Made by a program: the position numbers and the translations under genes
Assembly (NCBI GenBank): GCA_905397405.1
Contig: CAJPVJ010000310.1
Coordinates: forward strand, 1-28,533
Source: Oppiella nova
Lineage: Eukaryota; Arthropoda; Arachnida; Sarcoptiformes; Oppiidae
DNA length: 28,533 bases
Reading direction: 5' to 3'
In this document: positions 1-11,585 of the stretch, piece after piece
Position numbering within the stretch: position 1 is the stretch's first letter
How the letters are laid out: every line of letters starts with the position of its first letter
The notes under the pieces: model-generated
Told to the model about the DNA's origin: nothing
Seen by the model: only the letters and a program-made list of their open reading frames with translations
The model's database searches: none

Positions 1-272
1 ACCAGCAAATTCTTTCAAATCGGCACTCGAGCCAACACTCATGAGATGGACAGGGATCTGGCATTGGACAGGGATCTGGCATTGCTGTTGGCAAACATCG
101 ACCTTACAGTGCCTTACAGTGCATTTGCATTGCTGTAGAGCTATGCCATACCATACCATACCATTGCAGGCCTATTACTGTTAGCAACATCTGTCAGAAA
201 TGCTATTAATATTTATACACTAAATCACTAAATCCTTAATACTTTTGCACCGAATTTAATAACACAATCCAA
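1..272. repeat. Dispersed direct repeat, left copy (cut by window start)
   Basis: Matches 6141-6446 from the very first base, ending at AACACAATCCAA. It differs mainly by a missing short segment near 125 and fewer CCATA units (146-164). It includes two copies of GGACAGGGATCTGGCATT in tandem. No coding sequence. The true left end may be outside the window. Confidence 0.8.
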
Positions 273-1792
273 AGAGAAACAAACAAAACATGCTATCATT
301 AAATACAATTGAATAATAGATTGAATTTTAATTTATGCACAAATGCTCTACTATATATTATATATTGTATATAAAAATTATAATAATATTAATTTTGCGC
401 ATTGAATCCCCCGAAAATGTTATTCAAAAAGTTAATTAACTTATTTGCAAACAAAAGCCTTTTCTAATTGAAGTTTCAAATTGGAGTTTATTTTTAAAGC
501 TCTTAAATATACCATAAATTACCAGTCATTCAAAAATTCTTGCGCACGAAATGCCTGTTTGATTGTGTTTTCTTAGGGCTTATATTTTTATATGTCATCA
601 CTTTAAGACATATTTCTAATGAATTCTTATCCAAAAATATACATATCATATAAATTGAGTGATTGAACAAAATCAATGTTAACGGGAATCGTATAATCAA
701 GTCCTGGAAAATGTATCTATCGATAGGCTATTATTATATGCATTATATGAAAATAATGATAAATAAAAAAAGTTTAATAAATTAATGAATGGATGACAAG
801 ACGAAAAACTTTTTGTTTTGTAAAATCATACAATTTTATGATTATTCTGGCAATTATTTATATTGAAATAAATATATTATATAAGTATACAGTATGTATA
901 AAAATCTAAGCACTACTGCATCAATAGCTATAAAAAGTTTTGCTAACTTTTTTCAGGTGTGACTCTCAAATGTGTGGGTAATTCAAGTTTTACTCGTTTC
1001 TAAAGGCAATACTGCGGTGTTTTGTCTGTTCTGTTGGCAAATATTTTTATATAACAAAATCAATTTCAATACATTACACACGAATGAGAGAGAAAACTCA
1101 TATGCGATATAACACAATGAATATATTGACTCGATTTTTGTCATCCAATTATATTTGCAACAAACAAACTCGCGTATATATGCAACCAATTTGGTGTATG
1201 TATTTGTAAATATATATTGGATTTTAATTGAAAAATAGTTGTTGAATAAAGGGAATCGATGGCATCGTATATATACGGCATGAATGTTATCTATAGTCGA
1301 GTTGTTTGAGACAATATTGTGCAATATTATAGCTATATATGTGTGTGAACTGTATGCGCTCGCAATATCTCTCTTTTTTGTAAGTAAAACCAGTTTTTGC
1401 ATCGCTTTTGTATGGGTATAGCCATACAGGTATCGCGTCATTGTCTGCTGTAAATCGAGAGATTGGGCGTTGTTTTAGTGTTTTTAATGTTTTAATGCAA
1501 TTTCAAAAAATAAAAATCGCACAGAATATCAATAATATATACCATAATACTGTATAGCATAGCATAGCATAGCACTGCAAGTATAGCATAGGAGCAAAGG
1601 GTACAACAAACTATTTATGAGATAACTATAACACCACTAATATTGCACTCAATTGCCTAACGCTATGCACTTTTGCAGAGTATCTCTTCATTTGGAAAAG
1701 TCTTTGCGAAAAAAATCTTAAAGTATTTTCTCGGCTCTCTTTTGGCTGGCAATTGATTTTTATAGAGATGTCAACAATAATACATGAGATGG

Positions 1793-1794
<2 letters not shown>
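273..1794. other. AT-rich sequence without a recognised gene
   Basis: Apart from the unassigned minus-strand frame at 983-1441 and ATAGC units near 1560, I see only AT-rich single-copy sequence here. Confidence 0.5.
983..1441 (-). CDS. Unrecognised 152-codon AT-rich open frame
   Basis: ATG at 1441 reading leftward to a stop at 983. The protein is rich in Ile, Tyr, Asn and Cys, with two hydrophobic patches (residues about 35-45 and 108-132) and no motif I recognise. In sequence near 70% AT a frame this long is not expected often, which is the only argument for it. There are no neighbours, no good splice context and no promoter to support it. It could be a decayed gene, a mobile-element remnant or chance. 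Confidence 0.15.
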   Translation of the reverse strand: MTRYLYGYTHTKAMQKLVLLTKKRDIASAYSSHTYIAIILHNIVSNNSTIDNIHAVYIRCHRFPLFNNYFSIKIQYIFTNTYTKLVAYIREFVCCKYNWMTKIESIYSLCYIAYEFSLSFVCNVLKLILLYKNICQQNRQNTAVLPLETSKT

Positions 1795-1836
<42 letters not shown>

Positions 1837-2050
1837 GTATAGACTCACTTCATACTTCTTATACGCTTTTATTCTCTCTCTTAGTTTTGGCTAACATTTT
1901 GCACTCAAGTATACAATAAAATATTTGTTTGCAGAAAGTGCTAAACCTGTCATTTAGCCTCATTTCAGGATATGTTGATTAGTTTCTCTATACTTTAATC
2001 TTTTATATGACCGCAAACCCAGTGATCATCGGCTTTGCGCTCTCAGTGCC

Positions 2051-3291
2051 GGAGCGCACCTGAAGGCTACTACTTGTCAGGAGAATTATTAGCGTCAATA
2101 TTTAGATCACGTTTTGTAATCATTGTTTGTTTGAGAGACCATTCTTTATCGAGTTTGCAGTCTTGTTAGCAGATGCACGGAGCGCACCTGAAGGCTACTA
2201 CTTGTCAGGAGAATTATTAGCGTCAATATTTAGATCACGTTTTGTAATCATTGTTTGTTTGAGAGACCATTCTTTATCGAGTTTGCAGTCTTGTTAGCAG
2301 ATGCTATGCCTATGCCATACCACTCCACTCACCTCTCTCTACACTCAATCTCTCCCTCTCGCTCTCTCCCTCACACTCTCTCTAATTCTCTCTCGAGGCT
2401 CAATCAGTGCTATTCTCTACTGTTCTCTCCCATTGATTCTCACAATTTTCTCAACATTTTTCTCTCTCTCAGTGTTTGTGCCATAAACTAAACTAAAGTG
2501 AAGTAAGTTTAGCCTCTAATCAGACACTTAATGCCGTAGTGGCCCAGCAATAGGTTTATAACGAGGCATAGCTCTCACATCTCGCACACATAGAGGCCAG
2601 GCATCGAAAGCTGGGGCACATCGATGCTTAGGTGGTCCGCGAGTTTTCACCCAATCCGATGGTTTGGTCGCTCACTAATTCACTGCAAACTTCGTACCCT
2701 TTTTTGTTTCTTTTGACGTCCAAAATTTTGCGGACGGAGCGCACCTGAAGGCTACTACTTGTCAGGAGAATTATTAGCGTCAATATTTAGATCACGTTTT
2801 GTAATCATTGTTTGTTTGAGAGACCATTCTTTATCGAGTTTGCAGTCTTGTTAGCAGATGCGTCGCCTATGCCATACCACTCCACTCACCTCTCTCTACA
2901 CTCAATCTCTCCCTCTCGCTCTCTCCCTCACCACTCTCTCTAATTCTCTCTCTCGGCTCAATCAGTGCTATTCTCTACTGTTCTCTCCCATTGATTCTCA
3001 CAATTTTCTCAACATTTTTCTCTCTCTTAGTGTTTGTGCCATAAACTCAACTAAAGTGAAGTAAGTTTAGCCTCTAATCAGACACTTAATGCCGTAGTGG
3101 CCCAGCAATAGGTTTATAACGAGGCATAGCTCTCACATCTCGCACACATAGAGGCCAGGCATCCAAAGCTGGGGCACATCGATGCTTAGGTGGTCCGCGA
3201 GTTTTCACCCAATCCGATGGTTTGGTCGCTCACTAATTCACTGCAAACTTCGTACCCTTTTTTGTTTCTTTTGACGTCCAAAATTTTGCGG
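2051..3291. repeat. 557-bp tandem duplication with a partial third copy
   Basis: A unit starting GGAGCGCACCTGAAGGC occurs at 2051-2176 (first 126 bp only), 2179-2735 and 2736-3291. The two full copies differ at only a few places (for example near 2304, 2372 and 2612 in the left copy). The unit holds a CT-rich stretch followed by sequence ending CCAAAATTTTGCGG. Open frames at 2255-2491 and 2858-3064 are the same region of the two copies and are Ser/Leu-rich; I do not regard them as genes. Very recent duplication or an assembly artefact. Confidence 0.9.
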
Positions 3292-3862
3292 TGCGTTTAT
3301 GCGTCAATAGAGTTGTCATTTGGATATTTTAGTGCTCTCTCTCTCTCTATCCTTCTCTCTCAATCTCTCGCTCACTCAATGCTCTCTCAATGCTCTCTCT
3401 CTTATTCTAAGTACAGCAATAGTGGTCTGAGTTGTGTTTCCATTCTTTTCTTGATTACATTTTCTTTGCAAAACTACTTCGAGGCACAGCCATCAAGAAT
3501 TCAAGGTAGAAGTGCCGCACCTGCTTATGCTCTCTCTCTCTCTCTCTCTCTCTCTCATCTCTAGTTAGTTGCAAACCAGAAGTTGGAGAGAGAGAGAGAG
3601 AGAGAGCTGAGAGAGGTCTGCTTTCATGGGCCGCTCGATTATCGGCCCGAGTTATTGACGTTTGGGCTCTTTGTGTGCATTTGCTATCTTTATATATCAC
3701 TGTTTCGTATACTTTATATATTATACATATATATCCCTTTTGGTGTGTTTTAATGGGAGGGGATCTGAGCACTGGTTTGTGTGGTCCTAACGAACGCCAA
3801 TATAAACTAAATCTTCTTCTCTTCTCTGAGTTTTACTTCTCAGGCAATTACTGTTAAAGCAG

Positions 3863-3896
<34 letters not shown>

Positions 3897-6140
3897 GTGA
3901 GTGAGAGAGAGAGAGAGAGAGACGTTTTTTTATTTGGTTGGGTCTGGAGAGCAACCGCACACATACTCCAACTCATACACACATACAGTATATGCAGTAT
4001 ATTGTAAAACATTGGAGAATTCGCTTTCAATGTTTGCATCTTTCGAGTTAGCATCTGATGTGATAATGACAGTGCACTTCACCGCCGACTATTATCTTTA
4101 AATATGCCTTTCCATACCATTCCACGCAACATCACATCCTTGTTGTCCGCATATATACACTGAATATACAGTATATATAAGTTATATATATTATGAGCCC
4201 AAACACACACATACTTTAACATATAGTGAGTACTAAACAACTAGAAGTCAACTGAACATAACATCTTGTTTTGCATTTATTTACAACACAACCAATAATT
4301 CAAATATAAATCTATTTATTCCCATATTTTCTGTCTGTTGTCTGTGTTCTCATCGACTGCTCTATAGATTTGCTTCAATTAACTCATAGCTAGTGATTAG
4401 AATTGATATAATAATAGCGAATCGATTGTTATCTAACAGGAAATACAAACACAATTTGCATCAATCGCTCCATTCATTCATTTCAGTCATTCATTGAATA
4501 AGTTTTGCGATCATATTATATTTGAGCCAAAAATCACTAATTCTTTGAACTAAGCTTTGGCTCACTTTTGCCGAGTTTTGTTCACAAATCCAGTGCTGAG
4601 TTAGTCTGCGATACACTTCTTGTGCTGCAGCTGTCCTTCAAATCATGTTTCCACAGCCTTTCCACCAGCCATTCCATACGATACCATACCATACCATACC
4701 ATTACATATGAATGCATGTGCACTGTATGGCACTGTAAGGCACTGTACGATATGCATATGCACTCTAATCTTGTATTATTATATTATATATAGTTTATTA
4801 GTTACATACGTGTGCACTGGTCGCTACCCCTGCACCGTGGTGTTGAGTCCTTTTTAAATAGGTCTCCCCAGCTATGGTGTGGGGCATAGGGGGCAATGGG
4901 GACACCGGTATGCCATGAGTACAGGAGTAGAGCACACAGACTCCCTTTTCGTGTGCCGTTCGCGTGTCACTTGTAGAGTGCAATGCAGTTAACAGTAGTT
5001 TTGTTAATCCAGTCCTGTATTGGACTTATTGTCGACACTATTGGCAAGAATCTGATTGCAGTACCAGTGCTGTGGACGGGTATTGTGTGCATCAATAATA
5101 GCAAATAATGGCAAATAATGCCTCTTTCCAGCTGTAAATCTCAATGCAAACCATAGAAATGAATGCAAATCATAGAAAGTGTTAAATTGAAAATATGCTT
5201 CTCTTATAGTCTACGCTTGTTTACGGTATTGGTATGCCTTATGGCTTATGCCTTATGCCTACACTCATGTTCAATGCTCGGGCACAAGTAGGTAAATACA
5301 TTGAAATGGTTGTGCAGATGACCCCATCATAACTACCAGAGCTGTTATAAGTGGCTCACAATTGGCATTTATTGAGCCAAAAACGAGTTTCTTTTTATCT
5401 CTTTCTCCAATAGCTCCGGTAGTTCTTAGCGTTGGCTACAGTAGCTGCGAGTGAGTGAGTGAGTGTGTGTGTGTGTGAGCGCCGGTAGCGTCCATCGGTC
5501 GGTCGGTGTGTCCATCGATGCGTGACCTACTGTTCCCCACCTGCCTATTGATCATCAGAGTGTTGTACAGAGTGTAGAGAGTGTAGAGAGCTTTCAGCTG
5601 TTGTTTCCATACAATGAATGCCAAAGAATAAGCAAAACCTAGACTTTTGTTGTTGTTGGGGGTCTATTGCCAAACGCTCAAAGGGACGACAGGCACGGTA
5701 TGGCTATTGGGCTGCTGTCCAACTATACAACAATATAGTAATGTGTCCTAAGTTGGGATAAGGTATGAGGTGAGCAATAGAGCTATAGGGGCCAGAGTGT
5801 GTCGGTGTGAGGGTGGCATTGTGCCCATCCATGTACTCTACCACCAGTATGCATGTATGTGTGTATGTGTGTGTGTGTGTGCAGGTATGTGCCACTACAG
5901 CCACTACAGCCACAGTGTATATAGAGCTGGTTGTGGACGGGCATATCGGGAGCCTGTGCTGTGTATGGCCTGCCTGTGGCATTGCTATTATGTTGATGGA
6001 GTGAATGCCAATCCCAGTTCATTTTGAATAGTTACAGATGCACTGGTCTATTGGTGTGCAAAACCATTACAATAATGTGAAGCATAATATTTGTGTCGCA
6101 CAGGCAGTTAGGCTACGGCTAAATGTGCTTTACTTTCAAT
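3292..6140. other. Non-coding, simple-repeat-rich interval
   Basis: Contains AG/CT tracts at 3531-3606 and 3866-3922, a CCATA array at 4682-4702, a triple GGCACTGTA-type repeat near 4728-4750, GT tracts near 5467 and 5868, and six CCAGTGC/GCACTGG motifs. The part from about 4800 to 6000 is less AT-rich than its surroundings but has no frame with protein-like composition. Confidence 0.55.
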
Positions 6141-6446
6141 ACCAGCAAATTCTTTCAAATCGGCACTCGAGCCAACACTCATGAGATGGACAGGGATCTG
6201 GCATTGGACAGGGATCTGGCATTGCTGTTGGCAAACATCGACCTTACAGTGCCTTACAGTGCATTTGGTGCACTGCTGTAGCATTGCTGTAGAGCTATGC
6301 CATACCATACCATACCATACCATACCATACCATACCATTGCAGGCCTATTACTGTTAGCAACATCTGTCAGAAATGCTATTAATATTTATACACTAAATC
6401 ACTAAATCCTTAATACTTTTGCACCGAATTTAATAACACAATCCAA
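6141..6446. repeat. Dispersed direct repeat, right copy
   Basis: Second copy of the sequence at 1-272, offset about 6.14 kb. It has an extra GGTGCACTGCTGTAGCATT-like stretch and a longer CCATA array (6300-6339). Since the left copy starts at base 1, the homology may extend further left, but upstream of 6141 cannot be compared. Confidence 0.8.
6300..6339. repeat. (CCATA)n pentanucleotide array
   Basis: About eight CCATA units. Shorter arrays of the same unit are at 146-164, 4682-4702 and 16560-16572, and related ATAGC units at 1555-1573. Confidence 0.9.
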
Positions 6447-8228
6447 TAGTAATTATGAATTATTGCTTTATTTTTCAATAACAGTCATTTGCAGGCAATC
6501 AATCAAATGCTAAATCTAATTGTTATTATTATATTACCAGTGCTTGTAATACCAGTATCTAATGGGGAGACGCTTTTTGTCGCATAAAAGCCTGGGCTGT
6601 CAACCCTGCCTCCCCTCCCCTACCTGTGTGGGTGTGATTGTCAAGTCGTGATTCCGAAAATTCTCTCTCAAATGCATTTTTATGTGCATTTTATCTCAAT
6701 CTCTACCTGTTTTTCATAACAATCGGCTCCACCTTTGCATTGCTGTAGTGCTGTGTTTGTGGTGTTTCCGCTTTAAATGCTATTAATGTATTGATTTAAC
6801 TATTTTATACTATTTTCTACCTGTATATACTATTTGATACCTGTATATACGAAACTCATTTATTAGTCATTTCAGTCATCCAACTGCAACACTAACACTC
6901 TATCCCTACATGAACGAGGAGCCGGATTTGCAGCGGAAATACACCTTATATTACGCTATATTATCAACATTTTTATCGATATTATTATTATATTCTAAGC
7001 TATTATGCAATTAAAGAGAATCAGAACCTGTAGTCCTGGAAAGTGCTGAACTCCCTTTCCCTTTCTCTCCCTCGCACTCATCAGCGCACAAGTGAGGCTC
7101 ACTTACAAGCTCTCTCTCTCTCTCTCTCTCTCTCGCTCTCTCTCGCCTCCGCCACCATCGCCTGTGCAACGCATTTATCTAACAAATTATTTCTCTTAAA
7201 AACGTGTGAACCAGTGATCAGTGAATCAGATTATAGAGAGATTTGCATTGAATTAAGAGACACACAGTGTTTGTTGCGATGCATTCGTCATATGAATGCC
7301 TGTTATAAACAGTTTGTATCGCTTTTAAACACTGTGTTCATGAAGAGAGAGAAAAAGCGGAGATTTGTTTAACTCAAAAATATTTGAAATTGAAATTTAT
7401 GGCCAATTCTTGTAATACAAGTTGGAGAGAGAGTTTTGGTTAAGTTATATGAAATGGTTGTGCCGGTTGTGCGCTACCTCAGGGTCATCCGCATGCTATG
7501 AGCAAATGATGAGCCGCTCCCGTGTCTGCACTCAAATAACTGCACTTTCATCTTCCCACAGGACACAGGAGCCATCGAATACCTGTGCGCTCATAGTGCC
7601 TGTGCACAGGATACCTGTGCTCACACACATACAGCCTGAGAGAGAGAGAGAGAGAGAGGCAGACAGAGAGACTGACGACATAAAAAAGTTTTCCTATTAT
7701 TTATTTATGTAATCAAATGTTTTATTATTGAAATGCAATGTCTTTTATACATATGTTATATAATTTGATTTTTGGCACAAAATAATTTCCAAATTAATGA
7801 ATAAACATTGAAATGTATGGCAAAATTCATTGCCAAATGCAATGCTGTAATGAATTGATTATTGGATGCCATTTAACGCTCCAATAACTCGCTTTGAATA
7901 TGAATTGTGTGTTGAGTAGTGCTATGGTGTGGGGGATGGGATGCGATCGTATTGATTGGTTTTGCGAGTTATACTGTTGATTAGCCCGAGGCCTGTATTC
8001 AGCCCACATTCTTACATTCCTTTCATTTAAGTTTATGGTTAGCTAATATGATACAAGTGCTAGAATTATAGTAACTGTACTCTTTGTATTAGTCATTTTA
8101 TTACCTTTTCTCCACATCTCATACGGAGTTTGCTTTAAACAAACCATCACATCATCAGTGAGAGCACAGGGAGAGGGAGAGAGAGACACACATACAGTAC
8201 ACTAGCTCCACATAAGCCTTACCCCACA

Positions 8229-8291
<63 letters not shown>

Positions 8292-9318
8292 GCTGACTAT
8301 ATCGCTCACACCTCCCAATTTTTACACTAATTGGACTTTTTCTATGTTGGCCCGGATATCCAACTTTTTTTCATTGACTTCTGACCTCTGGTTGCATATC
8401 ATAAGAGCTATACATAAAAGCCGTAAATAAGTTGAATGAACACAATATGTTTGATAACCTAATCTATAGTTCACTTCTATTTTTTTCTCAAAAAACTCTT
8501 GAATTTTAAACTGAATTTTAATGATAATAATTATATTGTTATTCAGTAATATCCCGATTGAGGGCTTCCCTGAGTCCCCGAAACTTGGCAGTCAAGCGTG
8601 CCTTTCACTGTGCTCTCTCTCTCTCTCTCCCGAACACAAGGCACACACACGGCGAGAGAGAGAGAGAGAGAGAGAGAGCACAGTTGGTTTAGGTCGGCGT
8701 TGAGTAAGTGGTACTCCAGTGTAGTTGATGAGCATAAACCGACCAGTGCACAATCCTGGTGCACACAATTGTCTGCACAATCCCAGTGCAACTCGCAATC
8801 CAAGGGCAACCCTCGCGCATGTCTTTCCCTTATCGGCTCGACTCGATTGTGGAACAGCTATCGCACAGGCATTGCATTAATGCATAGACTGCTGTCGAGT
8901 GCAGAACCGCATGTTCTCCGCAACCGAGCCATACGTGTCGATCACTTCACTCTATCGGTGCTCTCAGTCTCTCTCAGTCTCTCTCTCACTGTGTTCTCTG
9001 CCATCCATTCAAAACCAAATCATATTTATATTCATTTCGCAAAACTCTCTCTTTTTCGGCGAGAGTTTGCAAAACAATTGATTCGTTTAATAAGCGTTTG
9101 ATTAATAAGTTTGATATGACTTCTGGCCAGTAATCCAATCATGTATTCCATGTACTCTCAGATGGATATCACTCACGAGTTTTATATCAGTTACGAGTTT
9201 CCCGATCCAAACGGATTACTATATAATTATATCATTTAAATGCAGTTTAAGTCTTATTTGATAAAAAGTTTTGTTTTCGTAAAACAGTTAAAAAGTTTTA
9301 TTTAATTAATAATTAATT
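6447..9318. other. Non-coding interval left of the candidate exon
   Basis: Microsatellites at 7111-7143, 7639-7658, 8229-8292, 8610-8630 and 8655-8678. Open frames at 7043-7372 and 8598-9101 are long because they pass through CT/AG tracts; their remaining residues match nothing I know. Confidence 0.5.
8229..8292. repeat. Compound (CT)n(CA)n microsatellite
   Basis: A CT tract to about 8251 passes directly into a CA tract to 8292 (interrupted by one AAA). It is the only long CA tract in the window. Confidence 0.9.
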
Positions 9319-9817
9319 ATGAATACAATGAACGCCAGAAAGAGAAACCACTTATCCATCGATGACTCGAGTCATCGGCTTCTGTGTCGCCAATCGAGAC
9401 ACAGAAAGACAGGAAAGTCGTCAAAGGGTTGCTCAGCGACCGGAACATTGGCTGCTCAGCCCTCACGGCTCACAGCCTCCTCATCTCTATCCTCCACGTC
9501 CTCCCTGTCATCCTTAGCCCAACAGACTATGGAAAGGGAGGAAAGGGAGGGCAACTGCGCTGACAGTTGTCACACATCCTCGTCTCAAGTGACACAGAAT
9601 TTAATGAAAGTGAATACTAGTGCTAAACACGACCACAATGTTGATAAGAGGCCCACCGCCACCGCCAGTCCCCTCACACTCTCCACTGGACTTCGGTTTT
9701 GTTTGAAGTCATTCAATAAATGGACAAAATATGAATCCGTGTGTTATTTAATGAATGAGTTAATGAGTAGGTGTTGTCAACCCTGGATTAAATCAAAACC
9801 CAACACAGCTCATGGAG
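9319..9817 (+). CDS. Candidate coding exon of unknown function with strong donor
   Basis: From ATG 9319, 166 codons plus one base are open to a GTAAGT donor at 9818. The first 120 residues are basic and Ser/Thr-rich (Ser run at 54-66, EREERE at 72-77), probably disordered. Residues 125-155 look folded: F132-x2-W135, Leu-rich middle, RCC at 151-153. From memory this resembles the helical segment before the F-box in FBXO16 or beta-TrCP (F-x2-W-...-L-x2-L-x2-C); that is weak. Phase allows joining either to 14378 (making a 447-residue ligand form with an internal hydrophobic segment) or to 10570. No TATA box or initiator is evident upstream; an in-frame stop lies just before the ATG. The length of open frame in AT-rich DNA, the mixed composition and the consensus donor support a real exon, but the gene it belongs to is unresolved. 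Confidence 0.5.
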
Positions 9818-10569
9818 GTAAGTGTATACCGGTGTGCATATATGTGATATGTGCACATTTTTTTCTAATCAATTAATACATTTCATAGAGCATTACATTT
9901 CAATAACACATAACACACATAACAATTCAATATTGAATTCTTGAGTTTTAAGTATACATTCATACAAATGCCTGTAATATATTGATTGCACAAATAGCAC
10001 ACACACAGTGCCCTTACAGTGCTTACAGTGCAGTGCCTATGCATAGACCTGGCTGTGTGTGTATTGTGCTCCTGTAGTTTCTAATATTACATTGTGTACC
10101 GTATTGTGCAATGTATTGCAACCTCACGCGTCGCCTTCCCTACGAGACAGGTATAAATCGGATATCACTTATTGCAGGTATAATATAGTATAATATAATA
10201 CACACTAATCGCTACATATTCCGCTCTATGTCTCACAACAGTAATGCATTTTTTGCCTAAACTTTGCGACGCTTATGCATAGACATGGGTAGATGACCGC
10301 ACACATACATCCCTGTGCCATATACACCATACCTATCCGATAACATATAACAACTTATTATAAAACATTGTGAGCTCTCCTCTAATAAACACAAATATCA
10401 ATGAATGAGTGATTTTTGTTATTTGGCTCACAATTCACTGCTATTCCAGTATTAAGTTCTTATCATTCATTTGAAATAGTAATCTCTCTCTCTCTCTCTC
10501 TCTCTCTCCGGTGTAATACTATTAATAATTAATAGTTTCATGAATAATGAGAAAATGGATTATTTGTAG

Positions 10570-10724
10570 GGAATTTAGTGAGAATAGTGAAACTATTTGG
10601 TGGGACAGGTATGGATAGTTCACAGTTACAACGACTCCCTAAATATTTAGTACTTATTCTGAGTGACGAAATGAATGACAGGAACTGTGATATACTCTCA
10701 ATGGATATTGACTTTAGGTTTTAG
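10570..10724 (+). CDS. Weak candidate second exon joined to 9319-9817
   Basis: After acceptor TTTGTAG (10569) a frame in phase with the 9817 donor stays open for 50 codons to TAG at 10722-10724. It reads GNLVRIVKLFGGT, then QLQRLPKYLVLILSDE and CDILSMDIDF. LPxxLxLxIL could be the start of an F-box, in line with the segment before it. Alternatively LxxLPxxLxLxxxxE followed by CDILSM recalls the first strand of NUS1/Nogo-B-receptor proteins, but the rest of either domain is missing. An internal CAG|GTATGG donor at 10610 is another option. It could equally be chance. Confidence 0.2.
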
Positions 10725-11537
10725 GTTCACAACACATATAAATAGTGGGCATAATCTGTATTGTAATTATTGAAATGCGGTTTAAATATTTATTTTGACA
10801 AATATTTGCTTATTATTTATTATGTCGACACAAATGGTTGCCTAAACGTTATTAACTAATAAATATTTTTCTGACTCATTATTGCAATTGAAACACAAAT
10901 AGCTTTTTTCTAAAGCATTGTTTGCATTATTAAATACCTCTTATCAGTTGTTAATCAGATAACACGGGCTTTTGATTGTAACATAGAAATTAAGAAACAT
11001 ATTATAAAAATGTTATGATTTCCATACAATTGAGTGATATGTGGAATGGGAGGAATGGGTGGAAGTCCGGGTGGTCTAATGGTCTAATGGTCTCTCAACT
11101 CGAATTAATGTATAGTTTTTTTCTCGTTCGCCGTATAGTGTATAGTGTTGTTGAAAAATACACTTAAACTGAGATAAGATTTGTTGTTTGAGTGACTTTT
11201 TTGCAAATGCCGATCGCATAGACTGCCAATGCATTGGTCCTATTGAGAGAGAGAGAGAGAGAGGACAGGGGCACAGGCCTGCCCTGTAATAAAGATCAAT
11301 ATACATATACCTACGGAATCGTTGCAAACGTAGGTGAGATTGAGATAAATTTCATGCGACAAATGCCCGGACTCTCTCTCTCTCTCTCTCTCTCTCCCTG
11401 AGCTGTTGGACGGACTGTTCGCATATAAGGCTTTATTTCTGTATTCAACTCTTCAATAAACGTTGTGTCAAATAAATGCCATTCCAGACCCGGCGGCTAT
11501 TTTCTCGAAACAGTGCTTCCAATGGCTTCATTCTTCA

Positions 11538-11585
<48 letters not shown>

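Noticed and set aside
2255-3064. Ser/Leu-rich open frames in the tandem duplication
   Set aside because: They are the same CT-rich stretch seen in both copies; composition follows the simple repeat and no splice or start context supports them.
1-6446. The two 0.3-kb copies as LTRs of a retroelement
   Set aside because: The 6-kb interior has no gag/pol-like frame, and no primer site or TG...CA ends are seen; it also contains an unrelated tandem duplication.
11040-11100. Possible tRNA-like stretch near GGTGGTCTAATGGTC
   Set aside because: The apparent pattern is a short tandem GGTCTAAT; no cloverleaf arms or B-box could be found.
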